Part shown: in pieces, positions 63,940 through 64,000 of the stretch
How the letters are laid out: every line of letters starts with the position of its first letter
Position numbering within the stretch: position 1 is the first letter of the stretch
Assembly (NCBI RefSeq): GCF_000237825.1
Contig: NZ_CM001377.1
Span: 806,001 to 870,000 of the forward strand
Reading direction: 5' to 3'
Length of the DNA stretch: 64,000 nt
Origin: Thermanaerovibrio velox DSM 12556
Lineage (GTDB): Bacteria; Synergistota; Synergistia; Synergistales; Synergistaceae
Notes under the pieces: generated by a model
What the model was told of the DNA's origin: nothing
Seen by the model: only the letters and a program-made list of their open reading frames with translations
The model's database searches: none
Position numbers and translations under genes: made by a program

Positions 63940-64000
63940 ATGCACCTTATTGACCAGCACCCCATTTTGGACTATCGCCATGGCAGGAAGGTTAAGTTTA
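63940..64000 (+). CDS. Start of a 2Fe-2S-domain oxidoreductase subunit (runs off the window)
   Basis: Only 20 codons: MHLIDQHPILDYRHGRKVKF. ATG 63940 with AAGGAGGG 9 bases upstream. The xxHPILxxxxGxxVxF pattern is typical of the small 2Fe-2S subunits of the HcnA / sarcosine-oxidase-alpha N-terminal family, found in flavin-dependent amino-acid dehydrogenases. This would suit an amino-acid fermenter. Evidence is short, so this is tentative. Confidence 0.5.
   Translation, partial: MHLIDQHPILDYRHGRKVKF

Overview
The window reads as chromosomal DNA of an anaerobic bacterium, most likely a member of the Synergistota and perhaps close to Thermanaerovibrio. This is inferred from protein style and gene order, not from any search. 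Supporting observations are heavy use of ATA, AGG and AGA codons (common in thermophiles), many GTG and TTG starts, strong GGAGG-type ribosome binding sites, CCA-encoded tRNAs, and a Firmicutes-like tmk-yaaR-holB-ricT block in a genome whose other proteins do not look like Bacillus. A selenocysteine tRNA gene shows that the organism can probably insert selenocysteine.

Almost everything lies on the + strand as tightly packed housekeeping operons; only cysS and rqcH are on the - strand. Layout: (1) 1-4.4 kb: the end of xseA, then mtnA, a SAH-hydrolase homologue and mtaD, a salvage set for the by-products of S-adenosylmethionine. (2) 4.4-15.2 kb: alaS, ruvX, mutS, mutL, miaA, ispH, rpsA. (3) 15.2-20.3 kb: def, fmt, a Nudix hydrolase, xerD-type recombinase, punA, pdp. 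(4) 20.3-26.6 kb: selC, tmk, yaaR, holB, ricT, ftsY, an unknown gene, purB. (5) 26.6-34.3 kb: glpX, then cysS (converging on glpX), uvrC and the riboflavin genes ribD-ribE-ribBA-ribH. (6) 34.3-43.2 kb: serS, a membrane-glycosyltransferase fusion, ybaB, recR, a PIN-TRAM protein, ispDF, an RlpA-like protein, guaB and a tiny acidic protein. (7) 43.2-51.1 kb: the classical rimP-nusA-rnpM-ylxQ-infB-ylxP-rbfA-nrnA-truB-ribF translation operon. (8) 51.2-59.4 kb: a lone tRNA-Arg, a DUF1850-TRAP transporter pair, ileS, an RluD-type synthase and rqcH. (9) 59.5-60.3 kb: nine tRNA genes behind a strong promoter. (10) 60.4-64 kb: acpS, nnr, a small membrane protein, tsaE, tsaB and the start of a 2Fe-2S protein gene.

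Three genes carry single-base frameshifts as written: tmk (about 20628), ribBA (about 32638) and the TRAP permease (about 52865). The first two each lack one G in a G run. tmk is normally essential, so sequence error or ribosomal slippage is more likely than true loss of function there.

I see no phage, insertion sequence, CRISPR array or defence island. The items that most deserve a second look are the pairing of a HxExK-type SAH hydrolase with a SAH/MTA deaminase (suggesting an S-inosylhomocysteine route), a TagO-like membrane domain that has lost its catalytic motifs and is fused to a TagA/WecG glycosyltransferase, selC, and several small or unrecognised proteins inside core operons.
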